64,000 nucleotides of DNA, taken from Ophiura sarsii (Eukaryota > Echinodermata > Ophiuroidea > Amphilepidida > Ophiuridae). The position numbers were made by a program, and so were the translations under genes. The first letter of the stretch is position 1. Every line of letters begins with the position of its first letter. The stretch spans positions 34,590,718-34,654,717 of the forward strand of contig CM069458.1 in the NCBI GenBank assembly GCA_035610835.1, in the 5' to 3' direction. The notes beneath the pieces were generated by a model that had not been told where the DNA came from, ran no database searches, and was given only the letters and a program-made list of their open reading frames with translations. Positions 45,872-58,617 of the stretch are shown here, one piece after another.

Positions 45872-46354
45872 ACAGTCAGTAACATCTTTCACTTCTTTTG
45901 GATTTTGGATTTTACATAATAACTAAGACGATAATAGTTTAATGGAATTATGCTGATGGTACTTCTTCAACGTATTGTTCCATATCAGTATTATTCCCTT
46001 ATTCCGTTTTGATCATATCGGCATTCGTTTCCTCCATGCAGTCATATTATATTTCCAGATTACAAATATTTTTTATTCGTATACTGAAGAAACAGCCTTA
46101 AGGTTACGAAGACGAACAGTGTGGGATAGGATTCCATGAGTGCTTTTAATGTAACTTGAGCAACTTATGATACGTAAACAATCCAATACATAACAGCATT
46201 CATATGGCGACGCGGCATGCCACGACGGACTCGTATTAACATGTTTAACATTAGCGAGGATACCGAAAACAATAATAACGACACAGTAACAGCAACAACG
46301 ACTAACAACAGGATCTACAAAAAACTAAAAAAATTATAACACAATAACAACAAC

Positions 46355-46500
46355 AACAACAACAACAGCAACATCAACAACAACAACAGGTACCCAACAA
46401 CAACAAAACAACATGCACAACAACGACACCACCACCAACAACAACTACAACAACAATAACAACAGCAACAAAACCAAAAACATCAACAGCAACAACATAA
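46355..46500 (+). repeat. (AAC)n/(ACC)n trinucleotide microsatellite
   Basis: Imperfect AAC-rich tract. The asparagine-rich ORF at 46413-46616 begins in this repeat. The matching part of C1 (about 33185) has only a short AAC-poor stretch. Confidence 0.85.
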
Positions 46501-47021
46501 GCTCTTTTTTTTGCAATACCTATTATATTTTCCTTCATTTTTACCCCGGTGTTTTTCTCTTCTTTAGACTTCGATTCTTTTCATCGTCAATGACCACATT
46601 AACAGCATACGTATAATGTATATATTTTGTTAGCTGCAAGAATGCATTCCCGCCAGACTGTCCAAAACATTTTTAGTAACGTATTACTATTACCTAGTTA
46701 ATGTTATTCAAGTTCCATATTCATTTTAATGGTTAATCTCAGCTTATGTTCACGTTATCAAAAGCCTTGCATTGAAGATACCAAGCGGCCGGTGGTTGTC
46801 AGAAAGTTAACATGATTTTCGTATAGAGAAAATACTTTCTTTATGACGACTTACTTGAACTACTTATTTAAACAAATACCAATGGAAGAGTGAATAAAAA
46901 AATTGATATCGATATTAGCAGACATCCATAAGGCAATTATTTTCAAATTCAGACCAAAGTGAGCTAACTTCAGGGAAATACATTAAACGTCAAATTCTGC
47001 CCGGAACTTTGGATATTGCCA

Positions 47022-47041
47022 CCCCCCCCCCCCCCCCCCCC
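47022..47041 (+). repeat. Poly-C homopolymer (20 C), second C10 run at 47061
   Basis: Uninterrupted C run followed after 19 bases by another C10 and CACACACCCCC. Confidence 0.85.
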
Positions 47042-47535
47042 GTTCGTTGTTCTTGCTCTACCCCCCCCCCCTTACACACACACCCCCACACACAAGTTTG
47101 AAACGGTCAGAAATACCCTGTATTGAATGCCACAGTCATTGAACTCCATTAATAACTTTAAACTATTAAACCTCAATCGCATATGAAAACCATTACAATG
47201 ATGGTCTCATAGATGCTATTTTACAAACGATTTCTTGGTATAAATCAAATCGTGGTAGCTTGTATGGTTATTAAACTCCAACCATAACTACGTCTATATT
47301 AGCGCATTTCAAAGTAACGTATTGTCTCTATTCACTTATCATATTACTTCAATGTTATCTTATAAGCCCCAGGATGTTTAATGTCCTCCAACCTTACTAT
47401 TCAATCGCTAGAAAATGAAACACTTCACGGTATTTGTTTCTGTGGTTATTGTACTCCGACCATGACTAAGAATCCTCTAATATAGTATTATTTCAATACA
47501 GGCGAGTTTAACCTCAGGTTCATTATCGTATTGAT

Positions 47536-50500
47536 TTTTCTTTTTTTTTCTTTTTTTTTCTTTTTTTTCTTTTTTCTTTTTTCTTTTCCACAGTGCATAT
47601 AGCACTCGTGCTTTTATTTTAATTAACTCTTGTCATTTATACATAGTAACATATTAATAATAATCATATTATGTATTTCATATAATTAAAACAATATATT
47701 CTTACTATCTTAAAGATTTTTAGTTACATATTACTTATTGTTTTGAAAATCATATACATGTATATAGTGGTAGCAAAATAATCAATATCAAATATTCACA
47801 GATTTTCACAAATACGCTGTAGCAACACAGACTTTTGGTCTTTGATATGTTTTGCTATTTCAGTATAGAGTCTCACATCTTTTTTGAATATGATGTAGAG
47901 GTTCTTTCTGACTTTTAGAAATGTGCTCTTGTCGTTTCTGAATTTACACCACGTTTTGAAAATTGTGTATTTTCCCAAAGTAAGTAGAGTATTAACGACA
48001 TGTATATTATCGTTATCTCGTACTCTCTTTATCTCGAAACCCAGAATGAGTGTTTCGAAGTTTACATTAATGTTTCGATTGAACGTTTTATAGATTAATT
48101 CGGCTATATCGGTCCAAAAACACGTTAACAGGTGACATGAAGTAAATACATGTTCATAATCATCTTGTACATTGCATACGATACATAGATTTGAATTTGA
48201 CATATTCCATTTATGTAGGTGGGTTCCACATGGTAAAATATTGTGTAGCAGTTTGAAATTAAATTCCACCAACTTAAAATGCTTTGTTAGGTTAATTGTT
48301 TGGTTTGGCCAGATATCATTCCATTCAATCTTACGCTGGAAACGTCGATTCCAAAAAGTTTCGCAAGTTGCTTGAGTAGCCTTATTATCTATTATAATCG
48401 AATAAACCATTTTGCTTGTTATTTTATTCAGATTATATTGAGTGTAATGTTCTCCATTCCATTGAAATGAATTTCCATCTTTTTTACAATTACCATTGTC
48501 GTCATGGTCTTGACTCTTTAAAATGGTTCGCCATGGTTTTGGTAAGCTATCAAGTATAATCTTATAATCATGAAGATACGTCACAGAACCCAGTTTATTT
48601 TTTATTGATTGAACTGACATGAAACTGGTTTTTGTACATATATCTCCAATGTAAACTATATTACTGTCTGTCCATTTTTTCATAAATAAGGCTTCGTTGT
48701 TGCATAGAATATATCTATTCCCCCATATAACTTCATTTTTAACATCAGCTATAGTATTTGGTGAGTTATACAACACGTTTGACTCATGCCAGCTCTTTGC
48801 AATTTGTCTATAGAAATCTGGTAAAATATGAGTCTTTAATGGTGGAAAGAGATGTTCGCTATCGAAATTCATTTTGAAGATTAACAGATCTTTTCCAAAT
48901 TTTTCAAGATAAGATATGGGTATAAGCTTCCATTTGGCAAAGCTTGTGTCACATAGCCTTTTAACCCATGTTGTCCTCAAGGCAACTATTTTGGTTTTTA
49001 CATCAATAAATTTAATTCCACCGTTCGAATAATCATTTATCATACATAGACGTTTAATTGTATCTCTTTTTCCTTTTCATAAAAAATCATATATTAATGT
49101 TTCTATTTCTTTTACGATGCATCCCGGTATAACTAGCACATTCATTATATATATAAGTTGGGACAAGGCAATAGCTTTAACTATAACAGTACGACCATAT
49201 ATTGTTAAATCTCTTTTCCTCCATACTGATAGAAGTCTTTTAAGCTTATCAAGTTTACTTTCCCAGTTCAGTTTTTGAATTTCGACCAAATTAAGACCAA
49301 AATATATCCCAAGTGACTTCACTGGGCCGATTGACCATTTTATATCGATACTGTTCGCTGGAATTTGTTTATTATTATTAAGCCATATGCCTTCAGATTT
49401 AAGCATATTTAAATTCAATCCAGAAACTTTACTAAAGCATTCAATAGTCTTAATAACTTCAAAAGTTGACTGTTGATCTCGCGTAAATACTGTCGTATCA
49501 TCGGCTACCTGGCTTATCTTAATTTCGGTTTCTTGTGAGCGCCAATTGAACGGTATTTTGTTATCTGGTATGGTAAAGCCTTTAATATTACGATTATTTC
49601 TGATATTACATGCTAGTATTTCTACTGAGATGACAAAGAGTAAAGCTGATAGTGAGCATCCTTGCCGAATGCCTCTGGATAGACTGAAATATCTAGACTT
49701 CCACCCTTTATTTATTATACAACTAGAGCATTTACTATAAATGGATTTAATATAGGTTATAAAATTGGATCCAAATTTAAATTTCTTTAAAGCTTCGAAA
49801 ATGAAGTTCCATTCCAGACTGTCAAATGCCTTTTCGAAGTCTAAAAAGATAATAGAGCCTGAAGAGTTATTTTCCGTAGAATATTCAATAATATCGTTAA
49901 TAAGTCTGATGTTCTCACCAATAAAACGACCTTTGATGTAAGCGGTTTGATCATTATTGATTATTTTTGGCAGAATTTGTTGCAGTCTTTTCGAGAAGGC
50001 AGTTGTTAGGATCTTATAGTCGGTATTCAACAGGCTTATGGGTCTCCAATTTTTTAGTAATTTTCTATCTCCTTTTTTGTAAATGAGTCTTATAATCGCT
50101 CTTGACTGGGAGGTTGAAAGCTCACCCTTTGATAAAGCTTCTTCACATGATTGAAAAACAAACTTGGAGATCTTATTTTAAAAATGAATATAAAATTCAA
50201 TGGGTAGTCCATCAGGACCAGGAGCCTTGTTACTTTTCATAGATTTAGCTGCTGAAAATAGTTCGTCCTTTGTAATCGATTTATCGCACATGGCTGCATC
50301 GTCTTCAGATAGTGTACAGTCAATCTTTGCATTATTACAAACATTCATTGACGAGTAAAGCGATTCATAAAATTTTACACATTCATCTAATACCTCCCTA
50401 TTAGTATATAACTCTCTATCATCATTTGTGAGACAGTCTATAGAGTTGTTTTCCCCATGACTTTTTTCTAAACCTAAAAAGTATTTTGTCGATTTTTCAC

Positions 50501-50771
50501 CTTTTTCAATCCAATTTGCTCTAGATCTTATTTGTGCACCCTTTGCAGCATATTCATAATATTTTTCTAGAGCCTTTGATACTTCGTCTCGCTTAAGTAT
50601 AAGATCGGAATCATCACTATTTTGGTCCAACTTCATGTCAGTTTCTTGCAATTGATCTTGCAGCTTGCTTTCTTCAAGTTTTCGTTGCTTGGCACATGTA
50701 ATTGAAAACCCAATTGAAAATTCTTTGAACTTAATTTTCATCAGGTCCCATAGAAGTCTTTTATCAATGTG
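47536..50771 (-). mobile_element. L1/Tx1-type LINE, 5'-truncated, with exact target duplication
   Basis: A 10-bp direct repeat, TCGTATTGAT, flanks the element (47526-47535 and 50772-50781). Copy C1 keeps the empty site GATTATCTTATTGATCTTAT at 33604-33623. On the minus strand the 3' end is an A-rich tail of AAAAG-type units (47536-47586). The 5' end is cut within ORF2, upstream of the RT. Confidence 0.9.
47796..50771 (-). pseudogene. ORF2 (RT and C-terminus) of the L1/Tx1-type LINE, two in-frame stops
   Basis: One continuous minus-strand frame of about 990 codons. In order: HIDKRLLWDLMK pre-RT segment, IEKGEKSTKYFLGLEK, APGPDGLPIEF, NWRPISLLNTDYKILT, motif A IIFLDFEKAFDSLEW, motif B RGIRQGCSLSALLF, motif C QVADDTTVF, and a C-terminal CIVCNVQDDYEHVFTSC zinc-knuckle-like block. 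It is broken only by TAA at 50178-50180 and TGA at 49077-49079. The TGA sits where the family usually has tryptophan (FL-stop-KGKRD). No frameshift is seen, so the insertion is fairly young. The endonuclease is missing. Confidence 0.9.
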
Positions 50772-52255
50772 TCGTATTGATCTTATGTTATTTTAGGAGC
50801 CTGTGGTTATTGAATGTCATCTAACCTTATAATTTTGATAGATGGAAAAACGAACCCCTTCATTGTATGAATATGTGGTTATTGAACTCTAACAATAACT
50901 ATAGTAATATAAATTTTAATTCAGGTGAATGTGCCCTTCAACATTATTGTTGTTTTACTCGTTTGTTATTCTATTCTGAAGCCTCAGGATATTTGTCGTC
51001 AGAGCTCCTCCAAAATTATTGGATATTACTAAATAGAAGAACTAGTAAAGACCAACCTGTAAGTCAAGTATTTCAATGCAAGTAAATGTTCCCTTCGACG
51101 TTATTATTGTTTTACTCTTTTGTTATTTTGAAGCCTCGGGTGTTCGTCGTCCACTTATTCAGAATTATTGGAGAGTACTGTATGTAGGAAAGAAATATAA
51201 CAACACCTACGCTTTCAACAACAAAATATTATGAGATGAAACCGACTCCGAGGAAACCAGAATGCAGTTGAAAAAATATATCAGATTTTAGACACAGAAA
51301 ACAATAATTATACGTTTATATATTCAGAGAACCTAATTTTATGTTAATTAATAAAGGAATGGTGTGTTTTGACTAATCCTTAAAAGCATCTCATTGGTCG
51401 GGGCATAAAGACAAAATATAATTAAGCAAATGTGTTTTTCTTGTGTATAATAATCTCAGATGTCAGTAAAGTCAGGTTTACTCAGATGGCTTTTATAATG
51501 ACAAACTTATATCTATCAGCTCGATTCGTGTTGTGATTAGACTGAGGTGTTGCCGTTCTGTGTGTAATGTTATGGTGGTAAGTGTTGCCACATTAATTGT
51601 GTATTACTAAATTTAGAGGATATTTCAGCCCTCCCTGCTTTACGTTTAGCTTTGTATATACTATTTTTTAATTATACAAAATTACATGTGCAAATCATGT
51701 TGCTTTTAATTAAACTGCTTTAACAAGGTTAAACAACAAACAGTGACTGCGGTTTTGTCATTGTTTTTAAGAGTCTTTGTTTGTGGGTAAAGTTTCATGT
51801 ATGTTTTTCTTTGTATTCTGACCAGTTATATGGTTATAATCTTTTTAAAAAAATCGTCCATGTGTTCAAGAAACTACTGGATTTATATCATGAAATACTT
51901 AAGAATCCCGTTCATGCTATATACTTCTATTGAAAACAATAGGGATCTCACTTTTGGAAACCTGTATAATGTATATAAGAAGTACATACATTTTAACTTA
52001 CTTATGAACACGCTTTTCTAATTATGTAGTACAAGTATTTACGGTTGAATATGAGACAATATGAATAACGTTGTGTGATTGATATTATGTTTGATAATGA
52101 CAGAATAATACACCGAGTTGAACTAATTGAGAGCCAGCTGACAAAAACAAGGCTAAAAAGTAATAGGCCTACCATAATTCAGTAATGAAATAAACAGGCC
52201 TTGGATGGACTGGGCGGGACGGACATGGACAATTATCGAAAGGAAACAAAAAACA

Positions 52256-52859
52256 CATTACGGTTCCGATCCTGTATGTTATCCAACTTTCTTGACCACG
52301 GCTTTGATGCTTTATCCAGGGTAATAAATTATCCCATCCTACACCATTTATCTGATTTATTTCACACCACCTGTGTCTTGCCAGCGTGTTTACTACCATT
52401 TCCACCGCTGTCCTAAGCATGGCTCGAGGTTTTTTAGTCTTGGTGTAAACTAAACTATAAGCCCTATATATTACTTTTGAAAAATGTTGTTGTGTTAAGA
52501 AATTCCAACTTTTAACTTCAATTTGTCATAGAAACTAGTGCTATATCATATTTTGTAAAAACAAAAGTTCAAATTTCGAGAAAAAAAATCACAATATATT
52601 ATCCGAAGAGCAGATTTTTGTTTTAAAACTAGCCCAAATCTGGCTGAAAGTCACCAAGTGTGCCAAGTCATGTGGCCAGACTGCAGCGCGTGTGTGCTTG
52701 CCACCAGTTCCACCGCTGCAACACTAAAGGTCCCCCAGCATGCGGTCAATGGTGTTGGATGGATGTAATTCGTGGGTGGATCTTATTAAATACTAGCGTC
52801 ATGGCCAGTTCAACCTGTCAGACTTGGAATCAAACTTTACAGGCAACTGGAGTGTAATG
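52256..52859 (+). mobile_element. CATTAC-ended element, second copy in C2 (604 bp)
   Basis: Starts CATTACGGTTCCGATCCTGT and ends CAACTGGAGTGTAATG. Collinear with 33668-34204 and with the reverse of 38940-39495. ORFs over it are not conserved between copies. Confidence 0.75.
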
Positions 52860-54365
52860 AAAACAGTAACACCTTCATATGAAAGGTAAAACAGGGACCG
52901 ATATCAACTAAACTTTATCAGAGAATGTTCAAGTATTGTCATGACGTGAGTGCATATTGAAACATTAGACCCTCGTTGTCAGTATACTTTGGGTTTTTTT
53001 AACATCCATGAAATTCAAGAAATAAAGCAAACTTTTATACAAATGTGCATAACATGTTATCATTACTTTGCGTTGTGGCGTGCAGAAAATGCCAATCCTG
53101 CAAGGATATCCTGGTCGGCGAAAATGTACACTATATTCGTTACTACATTTCAATGAATTTGCATTCATATCGAATAATTCAATGTAAAGTGTGTTTCCAT
53201 ATGATGAAAGTGCTGAACTCCTGATATATCTGGGTGTATTCATGGTGATAACTTCTTTCAGATACAACATTTACTTTAACAACCACAGTTCACCACGAAA
53301 TTCGCTTTAATATTTGAGGGGAATAGACATGGCCTTTGATTGTCTAATAAAACTGGCAAATGTCTATTGTAAACAAAATAAATACGCCTACTACTCTCTG
53401 TATAGTGAAATGCAACACAGCAAATCAATATTTCTAATTTGAAATCCTGTATTCCCGGATGTAATTACGGGACAAAAATGCTCGAATATTTTAAAACACC
53501 GTTTTGAAGATAAGTTAATAACTCGAAATGTCCTTCCCATTTTCCTTTATGTTCAAGGCTTCAGATAAGAGCAGTTTCACTCATGAGGGTTTGCTGTACC
53601 GTCGGTCTAGTTTATGAGTAGGCTTTCATCACGTTAAGTGATTATGTTCATAATATTTTGCGTGCCACGCAAACACAATAAACATAATTACAATTTATAT
53701 CATTATAATTATTCTAGTCGCAGGGAAAAGAATTTCCTTACTACCATGCCTTGTTCTTAAACACAATACAAGGAATTACATAATTGTGGTAAGTATGATA
53801 TTTTTCGACCTTTTTATTGGTATATTTTTGTAGCTAAATATTTGAATTGGTCCATATTTTTGGAAGCTGTTATTTGAATGGTTCATTTTGTAGTATATGC
53901 TTACTATTGTTTTGGGTCAATTTGTCTATCAACCGGACCTGCTTCAGCTACACAGGTTAGTGAATATCATATCTTCAACCTGTGAAAAACAGAAAAAAAT
54001 CATCCCAGTATTTGTCCCTCCCCTCTGGCAGAAACCGTTACCAGTGACAAAATTTGACAAACAGCGCGAAGGGTATGACAGCAATTGAGCGTGTAATTAT
54101 CTATAGGCTCAATGCATATTTGAATGTAATTAAGCACGAGGTGTCGTCGTCTTATTTGGTGCGTAAAAAGCATAACATTGATTACAAATTGATCAATCTT
54201 AGAGCTTATGCGTGATCTGAAGAACCTTAACGGGTGTACATTTGTTCCGATATTCAATTAAAGATATTAGAGGTCAGATATTAAATTGGTAAAGGCTTAA
54301 GGTGATAGTCCAGAGTCCATTAGATGGAAATCCTTATTCATTTCATTCAAATCACGATATCAAGG

Positions 54366-55945
54366 GTAAGGTTCTTTTAACACAGGTAGGTGTGACATGC
54401 CATTACTAAATTGGCACAGAAACAATCAAGGCATCACCTCGAACCTAAATCTTAGCCAATGGCTAAACAAACAGGTGAAGGACGATTCATATAATCAATT
54501 CATAGTCATGACATTTGAATTAAATTGTTACTTAGCTCCCATTTAAACGAAGCCATCCTCTCAAGTATTTCACATAAAGTTAAACCTTGTTTTTATGACA
54601 CTTGATACGACATACGTGCTGAAGCATCATAAGGCGACGCGGAAAAAGCTTTTTTAAGACAATTGTTGTAAAATGTTTGCAATTTGTTGGCAAAATTCTG
54701 TGTGTTTGTTTTATAATTGTTTGAAATGTTTGAACACTTTTGGAAATGTCCACATTTGCTGAAAATTCGCCAACATTTCCCGAGATGTGTGTGCGGGAAA
54801 AACACCCCACCGACCGATATTATCAGGGAGGTCCCTTTGCACGTAGAACAGAGTTTTTTCGTCACCTAATTTATGTTACTAATTAGTGTTGATGTTGTAT
54901 CTGTATCCATTACGACTATTGGTCTCAGTCTTATCGCAGTGACAGGTTACAACTCATTTTGTTAATTCAAATATTTCTTATAAGAAGATTCTTGTATCAA
55001 ACAATATAATAACTATTCAGTGTGGATATCGGATTCATACGTCCCGCGTTTTTGATTACTGTAAAACAACTAGATTTCGTTAGGAGATCCAATTCGCCAA
55101 ATTAAATTGCCGCCAATTATAATATTTATAATAGTTATATATAGGAAGATGATACAAATTAGTGAAATTAAATTACCGCAAAAAGTTGTTGCTCTTTGTT
55201 AGCATATGACTAAAAAATCCGAAACAACATTTCTATTTTTAATGGAAATAAGATTGATGGTATCAAGTCATACTTTTTTGCAATGCTGAGCACCTTTTGG
55301 ATCGCCATAAGATGTTCTACGGTAATCTCGGGGAAATTTAGTACCGTGCAATTTAGTGATATATCTTTGGAGCTCTAATTACGGATTTTCACTCGAAGAA
55401 AAGGTGTCATTACACACGAAAATCTGACTTGGTGTATGCTCAAAGCTAGACAATGGGCGAAGGACGAATCGTAGAGTCAGTTATGAATTCATAGCCATGC
55501 TACTTCTAAGGTATAATAATACTCAACCCATGCAAGTGGGCATCTTCAGTTACCCATTAAGTCTATACCTTGTGAGTGTCACTTGAATATATGAACACGA
55601 AAACATAAAACGTTCCAGATTCACCGGTTGAATTTGAAAAGATAATAACAACTAGAGCTAAATTGTGATCATAGATCACGGATATTAGTCGTGGATCGTA
55701 ACCTGCTGATGACATCATACTCTTTTCCGTATGGAACCTCATAACCAATATTGACAATCATCGGTCATTTCCTCTAGGACAAGTAGCATTTTGAGTGCAA
55801 GGAGTGAAAATTTACATTTTGACCCCTGGTGAATTTATTCTTGACATTTGACCCCAAGGTCATGATTGACTTTTTTTCTTGCGTTCCAGATTCACCGGTT
55901 GAATATTAAAAGATAATAAAAATGACCTTTAAAATTGAAGTTATT
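54366..55945. other. Unassigned sequence with scattered repeat fragments
   Basis: No recognisable gene. A ~40-bp direct repeat GTTCCAGATTCACCGGTTGA occurs at 55613 and 55886. A reversed piece of the 28680 array unit lies at about 55785-55825. ORFs at 54580-54865 and 55563-55757 have no recognisable family. Confidence 0.4.
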
Positions 55946-56758
55946 GAATCTAAAAGGCCCTGTCACACCATAGCGTATGGCCTAAACGTGGCCTGAACGT
56001 ATGCCGACGTATTCAAAAAATAGCTCGAAAATTGTCAGAGTCCGAGAACGTCCAAGAACGTCCAACTTCCCAACGAATTGCGTCAACATCGGTGATGGAA
56101 TGGACGTATCCATAGCGTATTAAACGCATACATAGCGTATGACTAACGTATTGATAGCGTATCACTAACTTATAACAAACTTATGACAGCGTATCACAGC
56201 GTATGCGATCGGCGAGCGTATGACCAACGTATTCGTAGCGTATGTCTGCCGTGCTCGACGTATCCTCAGCGTATCCTCGGCGTACAACGAACACGTGACT
56301 TATGCCGTTGCAGAAATTGAGTTTCGTACACGGCGGGACAAGTGTTGCCAGTTCAAGTAAACGCAGCCTAGATGATAACTATTAAAATATCTAGAAGGGT
56401 AAATCTATATGTCCAACCTATAACTTAAGAGGATTAACGTACTTCTAACGTATATCAGCGTATGTCTAACGTATGTCAGCGTTTGTAAACGTACCACGAA
56501 CCTATCGGGAACTTATGCAGAACGTAAGTTAAGCACACGTTGAGTACGTCGAGAAATTTTGAACATGCTCAATAATTTTTCGCGGGCTCGACGTGTTCCA
56601 AATTTTCACAACGTATCACAGCGTGCTCTTAACGTTTACGACGTATCCCAAACTTACCCCTAACTTGTATCAGCGCATACGTTGTTATACGTTCAGGCGA
56701 CACGCCATGGTGTGACAGGGCTACCGTACAGCTAGCGCGAATTCGGCGTTTTGGGAAC

Positions 56759-56893
56759 TTATGGAGGGTTTGAGTATATAAATGGGTCCCTTGAGTATCT
56801 CATCCTCACTTCTTCATGGTCTGTCTTGGCCTTCTTGCTTTTTCCTCCTCCTCGGCCTCGGCCCCTGGTTGCTTGCTTCTTCTTGGGAGGCAT
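56759..56893 (-). CDS. 44-codon ORF inside the transposon nest, lysine/RG-rich N-terminus
   Basis: Starts MPPKKKQATRGRGRGGGK, then KSKKAK, and ends SNPP-stop. The basic, RG-rich start looks like a nuclear or DNA-binding protein's first exon. A TATA box lies 53 bp upstream (56946-56953). It sits between arms of the nested elements, so it is probably the start of a transposon-encoded protein left by internal deletion, or a captured host exon. I cannot assign a family. Expression is untested. Confidence 0.45.
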   Translation of the reverse strand: MPPKKKQATRGRGRGGGKSKKAKTDHEEVRMRYSRDPFIYSNPP

Positions 56894-56945
56894 GTTAACT
56901 GCTTGATGACATCGGCGGGAATGATGTAATGTGAGATCGGCGCGG

Positions 56946-56953
56946 TATTTATA
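56946..56953 (-). promoter_or_regulatory. TATA box upstream of the 44-codon ORF
   Basis: On the minus strand the sequence reads TATAAATA, in the context CGTATAAATACCGCGCC. It is placed for transcription start between it and the ATG at 56893. Confidence 0.45.
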
Positions 56954-57544
56954 CGTGCTACAGCGGCATAATAAGCCACGTGTTCGTTGTACGTCGAGGA
57001 TACGCTGACGATACGTCGAACACGGCAGACATACGCTACGAATACGTTAAGTATACGTTAAGCATACGCTCGCATACGCTGTGATACGCTGTCATAAGTA
57101 TGTTATAAGTTAGTGATACGCTATCAATACGTTAGTCATACGCTATGTATACGTTCAATACGCTATGGATACGTGGCAGGGCCTTACACGATCGCCTGGC
57201 ATAAGGTGAATACGTGAGAATACGTCGAAACTCGTTGGAAATACGTCAGGCATACGTTAGACATACGGCACATATACGTTATCAACTCGTTATCACTACG
57301 TTGGCTGTACGTTTCCCCCAGCCTACGTTCATCAACGTATACCAACTTACGAGTAACGTACCACTAACGTATGTCAGCGTATGTCAACGTATATTTAACG
57401 TACCACAAACTTACCGGGAACTTATGCAGAACGTATTAAGCACACGTTGAGTACGTCGAGAAATGTTGAGCATGCTCAATATTTTTTCGTGGTCCAAATT
57501 GTCACAGCGTTGAGGCGATACGTTATGGTGTGACAGGGCCTTAA

Positions 57545-57867
57545 GGAATAAATGTACTTTACGTTCAATACTGGAATATAAAAGTGCTAGTATCGATCGA
57601 TAGTGGAATACCATATTGTGTTCTAGTATCGAGCAATACTGGTACCCGTATCGGGCGATACTGGTACACATGCTATAAGTAGTGATTTGTCCCAATTTTG
57701 AACGATACTGGTACATAACTGTGTTCCAGTATCGTCCGATTGGAACATTTTACATGTCGTCGGATACTGGTACTTTAACTTTGTACCAGTATCGAGCGAT
57801 ACTGGGGGTTTTAATATTGGGCGATACTAGTGCAGTCCCGAATATGAGACCTAAAGTACACTTTTCC
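57545..57867. mobile_element. Foldback element of 20-bp palindromes, copy 2
   Basis: Left end GGAATAAATGTACTTTACG, right end complement CGGAAAAGTGTACTTTAGGT. The interior repeats GTACCAGTATCG..CGATACTGG palindromes. The right flank GAATCTTA (57868-57875) matches GAATCTAA at 55946-55953 on the far side of the adjoining nest (7 of 8), so the nest probably inserted at the left edge of this element. ORFs at 57411-58035 are shadows. Confidence 0.8.
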
Positions 57868-57875
57868 GAATCTTA

Positions 57876-58617
57876 TAATGGACGTTGCTACTTCCTATAT
57901 ATTTTGGGGAAAGGGCAAAACTCAGGTGGCTTCAGTCTTCCCTTTGTGGTAGCGAGCGTCAAGGCAACTGATGAAGACGATGGGTGTGAGAGGTTATTTC
58001 TCAAGCTCTTAACAAAATCTTTAATGGTATTATGAGCTGATCCGGTAGTAATGGATTCAGGAGAGGCCGCGAGACGGAATATGTGGAAGCAAGTACGTTG
58101 TAGCACGACGTGACTTGAGCGTTACAACAGTTTTGTCCTTTCTAGCCCAAACTACCGTGGGTAGCTCGGCCCTATTGGTCACGATTAACAATAAGCACTC
58201 GCTTATACACCAATGCCACGTGACTTACTGCGGTCACCTGACCATTGGGATGAAGGGAGCTCTCTATAATCGTCCACAAGGATTTCCGCCACAGTATGGA
58301 GAGGATATTCTTCAAAATTATAGGCTATGATAATAAGTATGAATTGTCCTCTTAGAATCATTAAGCTTCATCTTCAACAAAGAAATTTAATCGAACTGAC
58401 ATATCAATTCAATCAAATGCCTAGCGAAATTATTTAATTATTTTGAAAATTATCACACGTGCCAATAATAATAATAATAGCCATTATAAAAAAACCACCT
58501 GTAGAAAGGTTTTACAACAATGCAGAATTGTATTTTAAAACGGTCATTTGCAATCTTCATTAAATACCAAGTTAAGGTCACTCATCTTAACCCTAAATAG
58601 TATATATATATCTATAC
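57876..58617. other. Unassigned sequence
   Basis: No gene is recognised. ORFs at 57888-58106 and 58115-58330 have no family signature. A short (AAT)n lies at about 58464-58479. Confidence 0.35.

Larger units (their letters stand above)
37701..54365 (+). repeat. Segmental duplication C1/C2, copy C2
   Basis: Collinear with C1 as listed there, but stretched from about 10 kb to 16.7 kb by private insertions: the CATTAC element (38940), TIR elements at 40904, 42571 and 44083, the tandem block at 45346, the PLE 3' end at 45822, trinucleotide repeats at 46355, the L1/Tx1 LINE at 47536 and a second CATTAC element at 52256. Stretches between these (39500-40900, 41140-42570, 50780-52250, 52860-54365) hold only diverged C1-like sequence with no recognised gene. 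Confidence 0.85.
55954..57542. mobile_element. Nest of DNA-transposon arms with AACGTA/GCGTAT repeats
   Basis: The outer ends AAGGCCCTGTCACACCATAG and its near-complement (GTGTGACAGGGCCTT) are inverted. A further end GGTGTGACAGGG lies at 56709-56720 and another CAGGGCCTT at 57177-57185. Left-arm sequence 56100-56320 recurs inverted at 56955-57180, and right-arm sequence 56440-56720 recurs directly at 57330-57540. Two related elements, one inside or beside the other, explain this. TAA at both borders would fit Harbinger-type 3-bp duplication, but the ends differ by one base and no transposase is complete. Confidence 0.7.

Noticed and set aside
46413..46616. Asparagine-rich ORF
   Set aside because: It is produced by the (AAC)n tract. 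The rest is T-rich and has no domain.
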